Shown piece by piece: positions 15,791 to 28,927 of a stretch of DNA of 64,000 nt. The position numbers and the translations under genes are program-made. The notes beneath the pieces are model-generated. The model was given only the letters and a program-made list of their open reading frames with translations. It did no database searches and was not told the origin of the DNA. The DNA is taken from NCBI RefSeq assembly GCF_052156635.1, contig NZ_JBQKUO010000002.1:682001-746000 (forward strand), written 5' to 3'. The stretch is from Nitrospina sp052156635. GTDB taxonomy: Bacteria > Nitrospinota > Nitrospinia > Nitrospinales > Nitrospinaceae. How positions within the stretch are numbered: the first letter of the stretch is position 1; the number at the start of each line of letters is the position of its first letter.

Positions 15791-17965
15791 GTGCGATTGA
15801 AACAACTCCTGATTGCGTTCGTGCTGTGTCTGGTCAGCCTGACTGCCTCGCCTGTTTGGGCGACGTTTCCAGGTGAGTTCCACGAGCAGAAGGAATTCAA
15901 CTTCACCGTTCCGGTGGGGTTGGAAACGCAGGTCAGTTTCTGGAAGGCCATTTACAGCAAGTACACCACCCGCCAAGTAGTCATTCACGACGATGAAGAC
16001 CTCAGCATCATCTACCATGTGGTTGAATTGGGAGACAACAAATCCAACCGCTATCGCCGACGGGAAGTCCGAAAAGCCATCAACAAGTACAAAACCATCC
16101 TTCACAAACTGGCCCGGCTCAACAATTTCAACAACCTGAGTTACGAAGAAGATCGTGTGGCACGTCTGGTGAAGAAGGACTTTTATCAGGCTGCACGTCG
16201 CATCCGCGACCAGCTGGGGCAGGCCGACCGTTTTGAAGACGGCATCCGTCGGGCTGGACGATACATGCCGGAGATCAAAAGAATCTTCAAGGAAGTGGGG
16301 GTCCCGGTTCAGTTGTCGGCTTTGCCGCATGTTGAATCTTCCTTCCAGGTCCACGCGTATTCCAGTGCCGGCGCAGCGGGTGTGTGGCAGTTCACACGAA
16401 GTACGGGACGCCGGTTCATGAGCATCAATTACGAGGTGGACGAGCGTAAAGATCCCATCCTTGCCGCTTATGCCGCGGCGAAACTGCTCAAATACAATTA
16501 CGAATCCATCGGAAGCTGGCCTTTGGCCATCACCGCCTACAACCACGGGTTGCGCGGAATGACCCGCGCCAAGAAAAGGCACGGGGACGATATTGTTAAA
16601 ATTGTGCGGAACTATAAAAGCCGTACCTTTGGATTTGCTTCCCGCAATTTCTTCGCAGAATTCCTGGCAGCCCTGGAAGTGAGCAGCAATCCCAACCTGT
16701 ATTTCCCCAATCATGTCAGAGAAAAACCAATTAGCTACAGTACGGTGCAACTCCGGGACTACGTGAATATTTCCACTCTGGAAAAATACCTGGGGATGGA
16801 CCGGGAGGAGATCGCGTTTTACAACCCGGCCCTGCGTCGCCCGGTGATCACGGGTAAAAAGCACGTCCCCAAGCACTATGTATTGAAGGCTCCTGCGGAC
16901 AGGTATCCAAACCTTGCCGGTCTGTACGAAGATATTCCGGAAGCACTGAAACACAATAAGCAGATGCGGTCCCGCTGGTACAAAGTTCAATGGGGGGACA
17001 CTCTCATCAGTATTGCCAACCGTCTGGGAACGACGGTTTCCAAACTTAAAGAACTGAACGTCATTGGTCACCGCAACCGGATTTATCGGGGGCAGGTTCT
17101 TGAAATTCCCGGCTGGAGTGATGAAAAGGTAAAAGTCACCGAAATCAAAACCGACTGGAACCAGTATGACTTCAAGGTAGGCGATACGTTTCTGTACCGG
17201 GTTAAACGGCGCGACACACTGACTCGTATCGCGAAAAAACATGGCGTTCATGTAGGCGTTCTGGCAAAGATCAACAACCTCACCAACCCGCATGCCCTGC
17301 GCGTGGGCCAGAGGGTTAAGGTCCCCAAAGATCCAAACATGATCGAGGCCAAACTGGTTGCAAAAAAGCCGGAAACGGTCAAGGAAGAAAAGCTGGAGGT
17401 GACGGTTAAGCAGGTCGCAGTGAAGCCGCAGGTTTCCACAAAAAATGAAACAAAAGAGGGCGATACGGTTCTGGCCAGCACAGGGGTTCAGGAGTTCAAT
17501 ACCGACCGGCCGGCATTTCGCCCAATGCGTTTCATACCCCGGATGGAAGGGGAGTACCCCATTGGTATCGCCAGGGTGGACTTCGATGAAACCTTAAGCC
17601 ATTTTGCAGACTGGGCACGCATCTCAATTCGAGAACTGCGCCGGCTCAATAACCTTCGATGGAGAAGTCGGATTCATATCAATCAGACCATCAAGGTTCC
17701 TTTCCGCCGCGTGACACCGGAAGAATTTGAAACCAAGCGCCAGGAGTACCACAAGGCAATCCAGGAAGATTTCTACACCACTTACAAGGTCGAAAAGGTT
17801 CTGGTGCGGAAGTTGAAAAAAGGGGATACCTTGTGGGAACTTTGCAACAACGAGTACGTGATTCCGCTTTGGCTCCTGGGTTATTACAACCCTGGAAAAG
17901 ACCTCAATTCCCTCCACATTGGCGAGGATATCAAAATTCCTCTCATCGCCGAAATCAAGGCCTGA
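15791..17965 (+). CDS. MltD-type membrane-bound lytic transglycosylase with four LysM repeats
   Basis: A 724-residue exported protein. A signal peptide spans 1-24. The SLT domain (about 150-300) has catalytic Glu182 in LPHVESSF, then SSAGAAGVWQFT and AITAYNHG. LysM peptidoglycan-binding repeats lie at about 397-441, 469-512, 589-636 and 671-722; the third is more divergent. E. coli MltD has two LysM repeats, so the tail here is longer. GTG 15791 starts a normal signal peptide and has AAAGG upstream. Cleaves peptidoglycan glycan strands in the periplasm. Confidence 0.9.
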   Translation: MRLKQLLIAFVLCLVSLTASPVWATFPGEFHEQKEFNFTVPVGLETQVSFWKAIYSKYTTRQVVIHDDEDLSIIYHVVELGDNKSNRYRRREVRKAINKYKTILHKLARLNNFNNLSYEEDRVARLVKKDFYQAARRIRDQLGQADRFEDGIRRAGRYMPEIKRIFKEVGVPVQLSALPHVESSFQVHAYSSAGAAGVWQFTRSTGRRFMSINYEVDERKDPILAAYAAAKLLKYNYESIGSWPLAITAYNHGLRGMTRAKKRHGDDIVKIVRNYKSRTFGFASRNFFAEFLAALEVSSNPNLYFPNHVREKPISYSTVQLRDYVNISTLEKYLGMDREEIAFYNPALRRPVITGKKHVPKHYVLKAPADRYPNLAGLYEDIPEALKHNKQMRSRWYKVQWGDTLISIANRLGTTVSKLKELNVIGHRNRIYRGQVLEIPGWSDEKVKVTEIKTDWNQYDFKVGDTFLYRVKRRDTLTRIAKKHGVHVGVLAKINNLTNPHALRVGQRVKVPKDPNMIEAKLVAKKPETVKEEKLEVTVKQVAVKPQVSTKNETKEGDTVLASTGVQEFNTDRPAFRPMRFIPRMEGEYPIGIARVDFDETLSHFADWARISIRELRRLNNLRWRSRIHINQTIKVPFRRVTPEEFETKRQEYHKAIQEDFYTTYKVEKVLVRKLKKGDTLWELCNNEYVIPLWLLGYYNPGKDLNSLHIGEDIKIPLIAEIKA

Positions 17966-17980
17966 TCCCGCTGATTGTTT

Positions 17981-18754
17981 TTACCGGGGAACCCGGGAAA
18001 ACTCCCGTAAAGCCACCTCTATGCCCGTGAGGTGAGCTTCTATTCGTTGTTCCAAGGGGAAACGGCCCGCTGTCTCCATGGTGAACATATGACGGCATCC
18101 CCGGACGTATGCGTAAATGGCCATGGGCCAGAAATCCATTTCCTCCGGACCCTTGAGCCGTGTCAGCAAACCCCGGTCAGCAGGCGACTCTTCAATCTCC
18201 TCGCTCTCATCGAGAGGCATCACGAGTTCCACCGCATCCAGAATCCTCCGTCCCAGGTCGGACACAAAATTTTCCTGATCTTTCTGGTACAGGTAGTATC
18301 CGGCGCTATCGACGTCTTCATGAAGCTCGAGATCCAGATCAAACGGCCCGTTGGCGAATACGGACTTCACACACGCCACCTCCAGGGGTGGATGGTCCGA
18401 TTGAAAAACCCGGTTCAAGTCCTCTCCCGCATGATTTTCCCGGGTACCTGCTTCGAAACCGGTTGGATTGATACACGGTATGACCTGGAATTCCCACTCA
18501 GCCAGATAAGGTTCGTAAAGTCTGCTTTCAAGAAATGTACAGACTGCCTCCACACCAGCAGGTTCGTCTCCATGAATTCCGGCTGAGATCAAAACCGTTT
18601 TACCGCCTCGCGTGCCGAAGGTGATTTTCAATAGGGGGTAGGAGACGTTTCCGGCCTCCAGCGTGCCCAGTGTGTCGATGATCGAACCGGCGGGCGCTGC
18701 GGCCCGCACCCGGTCCACCACCTGTTGATGAGAGTTTGGCGTATTGAAAATCAT
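17981..18754 (-). CDS. M14-type zinc carboxypeptidase / succinylglutamate desuccinylase-like
   Basis: A 257-residue protein of the AstE/aspartoacylase-M14 fold. GIHGDEPAG supplies His61 and Glu64, LELHED supplies the third zinc ligand His145, and METAG near 226 gives the likely catalytic Glu. NPTGFEAGTRENHAGEDLNR is the family substrate-binding stretch. Members deacylate N-acyl amino acids or trim peptides; no signal peptide is present, so a cytoplasmic substrate is likely. It ends 16 bases from the convergent mltD-like gene and starts 5 bases after the endonuclease III gene. Confidence 0.8.
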   Translation of the reverse strand: MIFNTPNSHQQVVDRVRAAAPAGSIIDTLGTLEAGNVSYPLLKITFGTRGGKTVLISAGIHGDEPAGVEAVCTFLESRLYEPYLAEWEFQVIPCINPTGFEAGTRENHAGEDLNRVFQSDHPPLEVACVKSVFANGPFDLDLELHEDVDSAGYYLYQKDQENFVSDLGRRILDAVELVMPLDESEEIEESPADRGLLTRLKGPEEMDFWPMAIYAYVRGCRHMFTMETAGRFPLEQRIEAHLTGIEVALREFSRVPR

Positions 18755-18759
18755 TTATT

Positions 18760-19413
18760 TTATCTAACGGTTTCTTCAGCCAAAAAACGTTTATCTGAAA
18801 ATTCGCATTCCTGGACAATCACGCAATCGGAACAGTTGTAGTTTTTTGCCTTGCACACGTATCGGCCCTGCATGATGAGGTAACGATGGGCATTCGGTTT
18901 CCACTTTTTTGGAACAATTTCCAAAAGCCTGGTTTCCGCTTCAACCGTATTTTTGCTGGGAGCAAGGCCGGTCCGGTTGGAAAGGCGGAACACATGCGTG
19001 TCAACGGCAATGGTAGGATGGCCGAAGCCTTCGTTCAACACCACGTTTGCCGTTTTGCGGCCCACACCGGGCAGGCTTTCCAGAGCTTCCCGGTTTTCGG
19101 GTACTTCACCGTCGAATTTTTCCAGAAGAATCTTACAGGTCTTAAGGATGTTCTTCGCCTTGGTCGGAGCCAGGCCGATACGGCGGATGTGTTTGAGAAG
19201 ACCCTTCTCACCCGCTTTCAGCATGGCTGAGGGCGTGGGAGATTGGGGAAACAGGGTGGCCGTTGCGGCGTTGACGGAGACGTCTGTTGCCTGGGCGCTC
19301 AGGATAACCGCCACCAGCAATTGGAAACGGGTTTCATACTCCAGTTCCGATTTCGCTTTGGGAAAGCGACGGCTCAATTTCAGGAACAAGGTGTTTGCGG
19401 TTTTACGGTCCAA
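18760..19413 (-). CDS. nth: Endonuclease III (DNA glycosylase/AP lyase)
   Basis: A 217-residue base-excision repair enzyme that removes oxidised pyrimidines and nicks the AP site. The helix-hairpin-helix LPGVGRKTANVV places catalytic Lys120, and AVDTHVFRL places Asp138. The 4Fe-4S cysteines are Cys187, Cys194, Cys197 and Cys203. All of these fall at the same numbers as in E. coli Nth, which supports the TTG start at 19413 despite its weak ribosome site. Confidence 0.95.
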   Translation of the reverse strand: MDRKTANTLFLKLSRRFPKAKSELEYETRFQLLVAVILSAQATDVSVNAATATLFPQSPTPSAMLKAGEKGLLKHIRRIGLAPTKAKNILKTCKILLEKFDGEVPENREALESLPGVGRKTANVVLNEGFGHPTIAVDTHVFRLSNRTGLAPSKNTVEAETRLLEIVPKKWKPNAHRYLIMQGRYVCKAKNYNCSDCVIVQECEFSDKRFLAEETVR

Positions 19414-19480
19414 GGTCCAAAAGAAAAAAGAAAGGTTTAGGGCCCCTTTTCCCCAAAAGATCCTCCAGATTTACAGAAGG

Positions 19481-20236
19481 TCAGGGTGAGAGGGTGAGGT
19501 CCCGGGCACAGCGCACACCCACAAGAAAATGATAGGTGCCGTCCGAATCTCCCCGGTAACGGACCGTAACACGGATGTTTTCAGGATCGTCCACCCAGGA
19601 GCCCCCACGAATCACGCGCCAGCTCTGGCGTTCCTGAGGACCCTGCGGATTGTCCCGCGGGCTGACCTCGTAATAATGGTCGGAATACCAGTCGCTCACC
19701 CATTCCCACACACTTCCCAGCATGTCGTGAACACCAAAGGCATTCGCCTTCCGGGTGCCGACGGGATGCGGTTTGCGCACTGAATTGAGGTCGTACCAGA
19801 CATAATCGCCGTCTATCTCCGGCCCCCAGGGGTAATCGTCCACACCACCGGCTCGGGCGGCATACTCCCATTCCGCCTCGGTGGGCAGGCGTTTTCCCCG
19901 CAGAGAACAGTATTCCTGCGCCTCTTTGAATTTGACGTGCTCGACAGGCAGGTTGTCGCCGGGGAAATAGGATGGATTTTTACCCATGGTCTCCACATAT
20001 TCCTTCTGCGTGGCCTCATGCTTGTCGAGGTAAAATGAGTCTATGCAAACCTGGTGAACCGGCCGCTCACGGCCGTTTTTGCGTCCCAATTCGTATTCGT
20101 ACACGTTATTGGTTCCCATCATGAAGCACCCGGTAGGGATTTTCACCATGCCCTCCGGCGGGTTTTCGGCAAGAACGGGGGTCGCGAATATAAAGAAAGT
20201 GGAAAACAGAACGATAAGAATAAAGAGCTTTTTCAT
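19481..20236 (-). CDS. Secreted formylglycine-enzyme-fold (SUMF1/FGE-sulfatase) protein, catalytic cysteines absent
   Basis: A 251-residue exported protein: signal peptide 1-23, then an FGE-sulfatase domain (MVKIPTGCFMMGT, RPVHQVCIDSFYLDKHEATQKEYVE, KRLPTEAEWEYAARAG, VWEWVSDWY, RVIRGGSWVDDPENIR). True formylglycine-generating enzymes have two active-site cysteines just after the RGGSW motif; here this stretch has none, so it is probably a structural or binding relative such as those near nitrite or sulfur enzymes. It is preceded by a promoter that would start the transcript at about the ATG. Confidence 0.85.
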   Translation of the reverse strand: MKKLFILIVLFSTFFIFATPVLAENPPEGMVKIPTGCFMMGTNNVYEYELGRKNGRERPVHQVCIDSFYLDKHEATQKEYVETMGKNPSYFPGDNLPVEHVKFKEAQEYCSLRGKRLPTEAEWEYAARAGGVDDYPWGPEIDGDYVWYDLNSVRKPHPVGTRKANAFGVHDMLGSVWEWVSDWYSDHYYEVSPRDNPQGPQERQSWRVIRGGSWVDDPENIRVTVRYRGDSDGTYHFLVGVRCARDLTLSP

Positions 20237-20243
20237 GCGGTGT

Positions 20244-20271
20244 ATTTTACTTTGGGTTCGAAAGTTGTCAA
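20244..20271 (-). promoter_or_regulatory. Promoter predicting a leaderless transcript of the SUMF1-like gene
   Basis: On the minus strand a perfect TTGACA (20266-20271), a 16-base spacer and TAAAAT (20244-20249) stand 7 bases before the ATG at 20236. The expected +1 is at or one base before the A of the ATG, and there is no Shine-Dalgarno in ACACCGC. Confidence 0.5.
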
Positions 20272-20351
20272 GCCAAGGAAATATCTGAATTTACTGTCAT
20301 CCAGGGTATTGTAGAACCGGAGCCGGTGGAACCCCGGACACAGGAGTTGCG

Positions 20352-21436
20352 ATGCAGTTTCTTAAACCAGTTTTCCAAACAGCATTTGCCTTCATGGCAA
20401 TGGGCCTCGCGTTTCTGACCGAGGCGGAGGCGTATTATCTCAAGAAAATCACGGTTGTGCCTGTGAAAAATGAATCCGGGTGGACCGGGGAATTTGATCC
20501 GGGCTCCCTGATCACCGATATCCTGGTCAAGAAGGTCGAAAAATCCCGCTTGATGGTCGTTTCATCGGGGGCAGGAAAAGGTTATGGCCTCAATCCCGAC
20601 GTCAACGGCAATGAAATGTTCCTTAAAGGAACCTCTCAACTGATTCTGCGTGCACGCATACTGCGGTTCGAACCGGGGAAGAGGCCGCCACCCCGGCCCC
20701 GTCTTTCATTTGAAAAACCCGCCAAGCCGGTGCCGGACAAGAAACTGAGCGCTCTTGCGCAACTGGAGGTGGAATTAATAAACGGGTTCACCGGAAGGTC
20801 GTTCTGGAAACAGGATTATGTATACCGTTCCTTGAACGGGGATCTGGCGTTGGGAGAAACTCCTGCATCCCTTGATCCTTTACAGGGAGATTTCTATCGC
20901 ACGGCCATGGGACAGGTTTTGGACCACACCACAAACCAGATTCTGGAGCGGGTTCTCACCTTCGCAAATAACCAAATGCTGGAAGGTCAAATCGTCGCCC
21001 TGAATGGAAAAGAAAACGATCAACGGGTGTTTCTGAATATCGGCAGACACAACGGTGTGAAGGTGGGTGACACGTTCCAGGTATTTCGGGTCTCCTCAGA
21101 ATATAGGGACCCGTTGAATGATGAAGATTTGGGGCATTGGTACCACAAGGTCGGAGCCATCCGCATCGCGGACGTGCAACCCGGTTTTGCCGTGGGTGTC
21201 GTGCGGGCGGGGGAAAATTTCGTCCAGGGTCACATTGTGCGCGCCGCGAAATTGAAACCCCTCCCATACTGGAAAAAGAAAAAACGAGTGAGGGCGGTGA
21301 CTCGAAAGGAAAGGGAGTTACAAAAGGCTGCTGACAAGGAAAAACCGCCGTTTGAGTCCCCGATTCGGGAAGTCCCACATTTTCCCAATAAGGTGACGCA
21401 GTTCAATCTGCTGGATATTGTTCATTGGACCCTGGC

Positions 21437-21443
<7 letters not shown>
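20352..21443 (+). CDS. Envelope protein, FlgT/CsgG-like
   Basis: A 363-residue exported protein. The signal peptide covers residues 1-27 (cleavage after AEA). The region 30-210 (ITVVPVKNESGWTGEFDPGSLITDILVKKVEKS...) looks like the alpha/beta domain of CsgG/FlgT-middle type proteins that bind or build envelope rings. Residues of about 215-300 (EGQIVALNG..., NIGRHNGVKVGDTFQVFRV, VGAIRIADVQPGFAVGVV) resemble the FlgT C-terminal SH3-like domain. No lipobox cysteine is visible. CAGGAG stands 7 bases before the ATG. The last 7 bases overlap the convergent carB. Function is inferred from fold only. Confidence 0.6.
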
Positions 21444-24690
<3,247 letters not shown>

Positions 24691-24691
<1 letters not shown>

Positions 24692-25563
24692 CAGTCGCGG
24701 TAAATATCCCTCACGTCCACGTTGTGGTAGCGCTCCCACTTGAGGCTCATGTAGGCAAGTTGTTTGATGAGTGAAAGCCGCCGGGCTCGATGACCTATGC
24801 GGATTTTGTTTGTTTCCAAATCATCCATCCTGTTCTGGAGTTCGTAAAACCGGATCTCCAACTGGAGTTTCTCTGCATTGAGACTTTCAACTTTTTGGCC
24901 CAGCTTCTCCTTTTTCTTTTCCGCTTCGGTGCGATCCCGTTTGAGAGACAGGTTTTCTATTTTTCGCGTAAGGCTGTCGATATCCTTCTTTAGCGAACCC
25001 CACTCCTTATTCATTTTTTTAAGAGCTTTATGGTCCTGCTTTTCTTCCGCAATAACGGGCTTCACTTTGGACAGGATGTATTTGTACGTGGCCCGGGGAT
25101 GATGACAGAAGTTTTCTGTAAAAAAATATTTTTTGCGGAATGGAAGGAGTCGCGCTTCGAACACATCCTCCTTGTTGAAAAACAGTTTTCCTTCATCCTC
25201 CTTCACCACCAGTTTTTCATCTTCAAACAGATCGCGCACCACCACATGTCCGTTTCCAGACTTTTTCATCAGGAACAAGCTGTGGCGGCTTTCTTTCAAT
25301 CCCTCGCACAACTCCTTTTCTTCTCCGGAAAACTCTTCCGAGCGGTTCTCCATGAACCTGTGCAATGGAGTTTCACTGCCGTTGATGGGACGGTCTAACA
25401 CAAACCATTCCAGGAACAAACCCATGCGCGCTTCATACGATTTGTCGTCCTCGAAAATTTCACCCGACATGGCCTGATATTCTTTCTTGGCCTGGTATAT
25501 CTCGTCCATCGAGTGCGACTGGGTGATGTCCTCGATCAATTTATTGAGTGTTTCCCGGATCAT
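24691..25563 (-). CDS. Unknown coiled-coil protein between carA and carB
   Basis: A 290-residue cytoplasmic protein with no membrane segment. Residues 1-165 are a mixed, probably globular part (including GLFLEWFVLDRPI, TPLHRFM and HSLFLMKKSGNGHVVVRDLF). Residues of about 175-260 are a long charged heptad-like coiled coil (DIDSLTRKIENLSLKRDRTE and on). No family is recognised with confidence. Its ATG overlaps the carA stop (ATGA) and its stop overlaps the carB ATG (TGATG), so it is translationally coupled on both sides and is presumably made in step with the CarAB enzyme. Confidence 0.75.
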
Positions 25564-26687
25564 GAAGCCTGTTTCATCATTTTTACAAACCGTTCAAAAA
25601 GATGGGATGAATCCTGCGGGCCCGGGGCGGCTTCCGGATGGTACTGCACCGAAAACACGGGAAGGGTTTTATGACGGATGCCTTCGACGGTCCGGTCATT
25701 GAGGTTGAGGGAGATGATCTCGACATCGGGTTGTGTGGTCGCGGCGTCCACCGCAAACCCGTGGTTCTGTGAGGTGATCTCCACCTTTTTTGTTTCCGAA
25801 TCCATGATCGGCTGGTTCCCGCCGTGATGACCGAAGCGCAGTTTATAAGTACTCCCACCAAGGGCTAGATTCAAAATCTGATGCCCCAGGCAGATTCCGA
25901 AGATCGGCACTTTGCCGATGAGCGACCGTACGGTGTCGATGGCATAAGTTACCGCCGCCGGGTCACCCGGACCATTGCTCAAAAACACACCGTCAGGCTG
26001 GAGCTTCAAAATTTCCTCCGCCGTTGTGGTGGCGGGCACAACCGTCACGCGACACCCGCTTTGCGTCAGCCGGCGCAGGATGTTGTACTTGATCCCAAGA
26101 TCCATCGCCACAACGAAATAGGCCGTCGCTCCGGCCTTGCGTTCGAAGCGGGTGTACCCTTTGCGCAAGTCCCAGTCGCCTTCCTCCCAGATGTACGGTT
26201 GCTCGCATGTCACTTCTTTAACCAGGTCGCGTCCAACCATCTGCGGTGCCCGTTTTGCTTTCTCAACCAGCAACTGCGGATTCGATACATCGTTCGAAAT
26301 CACCGCCCTCTGTGCGCCTTTATCTCGGATATGCCGGGTGAGGGCGCGCGTGTCGAGTCCCTGGAGCCCCACCACTCCGTGCCGTTTCAAAAATGCGTCC
26401 AGCGTTTCGGTCGACCGCCAGTTGCTGGGAATGCCGCTCAGTTCTTTTATGATGAAGGCGGACAGGTACGGGCGTTCCGATTCATAGTCTTCCGGATTGA
26501 CACCGTAGTTGCCGATCAGCGGATAGGTCATCACCACCATCTGGCCGCAATAGGAGGGATCGGTCAAAACCTCCTGGTATCCCGCCATGCTGGTGTTGAA
26601 CACCACTTCCGCCGCGACTTCCTTTTCCGCGCCGAACATCCTGCCGCGAAAAATCCGTCCGTCTTCCAATGCGAGAATCGCTTCCAT
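25560..26687 (-). CDS. carA: Carbamoyl-phosphate synthase small (glutaminase) subunit
   Basis: A 375-residue glutamine amidotransferase that hydrolyses glutamine and channels ammonia to CarB. The N-terminal CPSase small-chain domain (1-150) includes EVVFNTSMAGYQEVLTDPSY. The class I GATase domain (about 190-370) has nucleophile Cys266 in GICLGHQ and the His350/Glu352 pair in HPEAAPGP. Length and motifs are complete. Genes before and after are pyrC and the coiled-coil gene. Confidence 0.97.
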   Translation of the reverse strand: MEAILALEDGRIFRGRMFGAEKEVAAEVVFNTSMAGYQEVLTDPSYCGQMVVMTYPLIGNYGVNPEDYESERPYLSAFIIKELSGIPSNWRSTETLDAFLKRHGVVGLQGLDTRALTRHIRDKGAQRAVISNDVSNPQLLVEKAKRAPQMVGRDLVKEVTCEQPYIWEEGDWDLRKGYTRFERKAGATAYFVVAMDLGIKYNILRRLTQSGCRVTVVPATTTAEEILKLQPDGVFLSNGPGDPAAVTYAIDTVRSLIGKVPIFGICLGHQILNLALGGSTYKLRFGHHGGNQPIMDSETKKVEITSQNHGFAVDAATTQPDVEIISLNLNDRTVEGIRHKTLPVFSVQYHPEAAPGPQDSSHLFERFVKMMKQAS

Positions 26688-26708
26688 TAATGAGATACCC
26701 TTATGCGG

Positions 26709-28001
26709 TCAAGATGGATTGGAATAAACCATCTTGCCGCGGTAGATGGTGTGCCGGACCTGGCCCTTCACCTGCCAGCCGTGAAATGGGGAGTTTTTGC
26801 TTTTGGATTTGAACTTCATCACATCCACCGTGTACTCCGCGTCGGGATCAAATATAGTGATGTCCGCGTCCATGCCTTCACTCAAAGTTCCCTTGTCGAG
26901 ACGGAACACCGCCGCAGGCCGGGAGGTCAGCTTCTCCACCACCTGCGGCAGGGTGAGGACTTTTTCCTCGACCAGCCTGAGACTCAGGGGCAGGGCGGTT
27001 TCCAGTCCCACCACGCCGAAGCAGGCATGCGAGTACTCCACCTGCTTGTCCACCACGTCATGCGGGGCGTGGTCGGTGGCGATCATGTCGATGGTGCCGT
27101 CGGCCAGCCCTTCCTTGATGCGCTCGATATCGCGGTCGGAGCGCAACGGCGGGCTCATTTTTGTGTTGGTGTCGTAGCCGCGCACGGCGGTATCCGTCAG
27201 CATGAAATGATGGGGCGCCACTTCGGTGGTGACAGGCAACCCCTGTTTCTTGGCCTGCCGGACCAGTTCCACCGAATTGCCGCTGCTTATGTGCGCGACG
27301 TGGAGGCGTCCTCCGGTTTTCTCCAGCAGGGCGATGTCGCGATAAACCATAATGTCCTCCGCCTCGTGCGGCATGCCGCCCAACCCCAGTTCGGTGGAGA
27401 CCGCGCCTTCGTGCATGCAGCCGCCTTTCGTGAGATCCAGGATTTCGCTGTGCTGGATGAGGAGCAGGTCGCACATGCGGCTGTATTCGAATGCCCGTCG
27501 CATGAGCTGATTGCTCATCACGGGCCGGCCATCGTCGGACAAAGCCACCGCTCCCGCGTCCTTCAGGTCCTTCATGTCCGTCAATTCCTCGCCCTTGAGT
27601 CCTTTGGTGATGGCGCCGATGGGCAGGGCGTTGATGATGGCGCTGGACCGCGCCTGCGCCAGCATGAACTCGGTGACCGACCGCGTGTCGTTGACGGGGT
27701 CGGTATTGGGCATCATGGCGACGGTGGTGAATCCCCCGGCGGCGGCGGATTCGCATCCCGTCCGGATCGTTTCCTTGTACTCGAATCCCGGTTCCCGGAA
27801 ATGCACGTGCATGTCGAGGAATCCCGGTGTGACCACACAGCCTTTGGCGTCGATTTCTTTCGCGCCGTCAGTCTCCGCTTTCGAGAGTTTTCCCTGCGGT
27901 GCGACCTTCAGGATACGGCCTTTTTCCACCAGCACGTCGAACTGTCCGTCGCGATCGTTGGCGGGATCGATCACCCGTCCGTTTTTAATGAGCAGTTTCA
28001 T
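26709..28001 (-). CDS. pyrC: Dihydroorotase
   Basis: A 430-residue amidohydrolase (type I, long form) that cyclises carbamoyl-aspartate to dihydroorotate. MHVHFREPG carries the metal ligands His65 and His67, and IATDHAPH the conserved catalytic Asp. An ideal GGAGGCGGCG ribosome site precedes ATG 28001; this start overlaps the pyrB 3' end by 17 bases. A longer frame from 28097 lies inside pyrB and is not used. Confidence 0.95.
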   Translation of the reverse strand: MKLLIKNGRVIDPANDRDGQFDVLVEKGRILKVAPQGKLSKAETDGAKEIDAKGCVVTPGFLDMHVHFREPGFEYKETIRTGCESAAAGGFTTVAMMPNTDPVNDTRSVTEFMLAQARSSAIINALPIGAITKGLKGEELTDMKDLKDAGAVALSDDGRPVMSNQLMRRAFEYSRMCDLLLIQHSEILDLTKGGCMHEGAVSTELGLGGMPHEAEDIMVYRDIALLEKTGGRLHVAHISSGNSVELVRQAKKQGLPVTTEVAPHHFMLTDTAVRGYDTNTKMSPPLRSDRDIERIKEGLADGTIDMIATDHAPHDVVDKQVEYSHACFGVVGLETALPLSLRLVEEKVLTLPQVVEKLTSRPAAVFRLDKGTLSEGMDADITIFDPDAEYTVDVMKFKSKSKNSPFHGWQVKGQVRHTIYRGKMVYSNPS

Positions 28002-28923
28002 CGCCGCCTCCCAGCAAAAGAAACATGAGCGCCATGCGCACGGCGACTCCGTTGTTGACCTGGTGGAGAATGACCGAATGGCGGCTTTCCATGACATCGA
28101 GGGCGATTTCCACGCCGCGGTTGACGGGACCGGGGTGCATGATCAATACATCCTTTCTAGCTTTTTTCAGTTTGTCCTGCGTCAGGCAGAACAGGTTCGC
28201 GTATTCACGTATGCTGGAGAACAGGTGCTGTTTTTGCCGTTCCATCTGAATGCGAAGCATCATGATGACGTCGGCATCCTCCACCGCATCGGCGAGGTTG
28301 TACGACACCCGCACGCCCAGCTTCTCGATGCCCACCGGCATCATGGTGGGCGGGCCCACCAGCGTCACGTTCATACCGCATTTCTTCATGGCGTGGATGT
28401 TCGACCGCGCCACACGGCTGTGGGCGATGTCACCGACGATGAGCACATTCAGTCCGTCCAGTTTCTTCACCCGTTGGCGGATGGTGAGCAGGTCCAACAG
28501 GGCCTGCGACGGGTGCTCGTGCTGGCCGTCCCCGGCGTTGATCACCGGCGTCTTGATGTGCGACGCGATCATGTGCGGCACGCCCGACTCCGAATGGCGC
28601 ACGACCAGAAGGTCCGGGCTCATCGCTTCGAGATTGTAGGCCGTGTCGAGCAGGCTCTCTCCCTTCACCGTACTGCTGGTGGAGCCGGAGATGTTGATGA
28701 CGTCGGCGCTCATGCGCTTTCCCGCGATCTCAAACGACGTACGGGTGCGCGTGCTGGGCTCAAAAAACAGGTTGATGACGGTGCGGCCGCGCAGGGTGGG
28801 GACTTTCTTGATCGGGCGCGTGGAGACTTCGCGGAACGATTCCGCCGTATCGAGGATCAGGTGAATGTCCTCCTGTGTCAGCGATTCGGTTCCCAGAATG
28901 TCCCTGCAACTCAATCCCGTCAT
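27985..28923 (-). CDS. pyrB: Aspartate carbamoyltransferase catalytic subunit
   Basis: A 312-residue enzyme joining carbamoyl phosphate and aspartate. The carbamoyl-phosphate loop FEPSTRTRTSFE (about 53-64), the SGSTSSTVKGE loop and HPSQALLDLLT are all intact. No pyrI regulatory subunit is next to it, so feedback control probably falls on expression through PyrR. It starts 4 bases after pyrR. Confidence 0.96.
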   Translation of the reverse strand: MTGLSCRDILGTESLTQEDIHLILDTAESFREVSTRPIKKVPTLRGRTVINLFFEPSTRTRTSFEIAGKRMSADVINISGSTSSTVKGESLLDTAYNLEAMSPDLLVVRHSESGVPHMIASHIKTPVINAGDGQHEHPSQALLDLLTIRQRVKKLDGLNVLIVGDIAHSRVARSNIHAMKKCGMNVTLVGPPTMMPVGIEKLGVRVSYNLADAVEDADVIMMLRIQMERQKQHLFSSIREYANLFCLTQDKLKKARKDVLIMHPGPVNRGVEIALDVMESRHSVILHQVNNGVAVRMALMFLLLGGGDETAH

Positions 28924-28927
28924 CGCA

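Noticed and set aside
15641..17293. 550-codon minus-strand frame opposite the MltD-like gene
   Set aside because: The plus strand clearly encodes SLT and LysM domains; this is the antisense shadow.
26703..28028. 441-codon plus-strand frame across pyrC
   Set aside because: It is antisense to the well-supported dihydroorotase gene.
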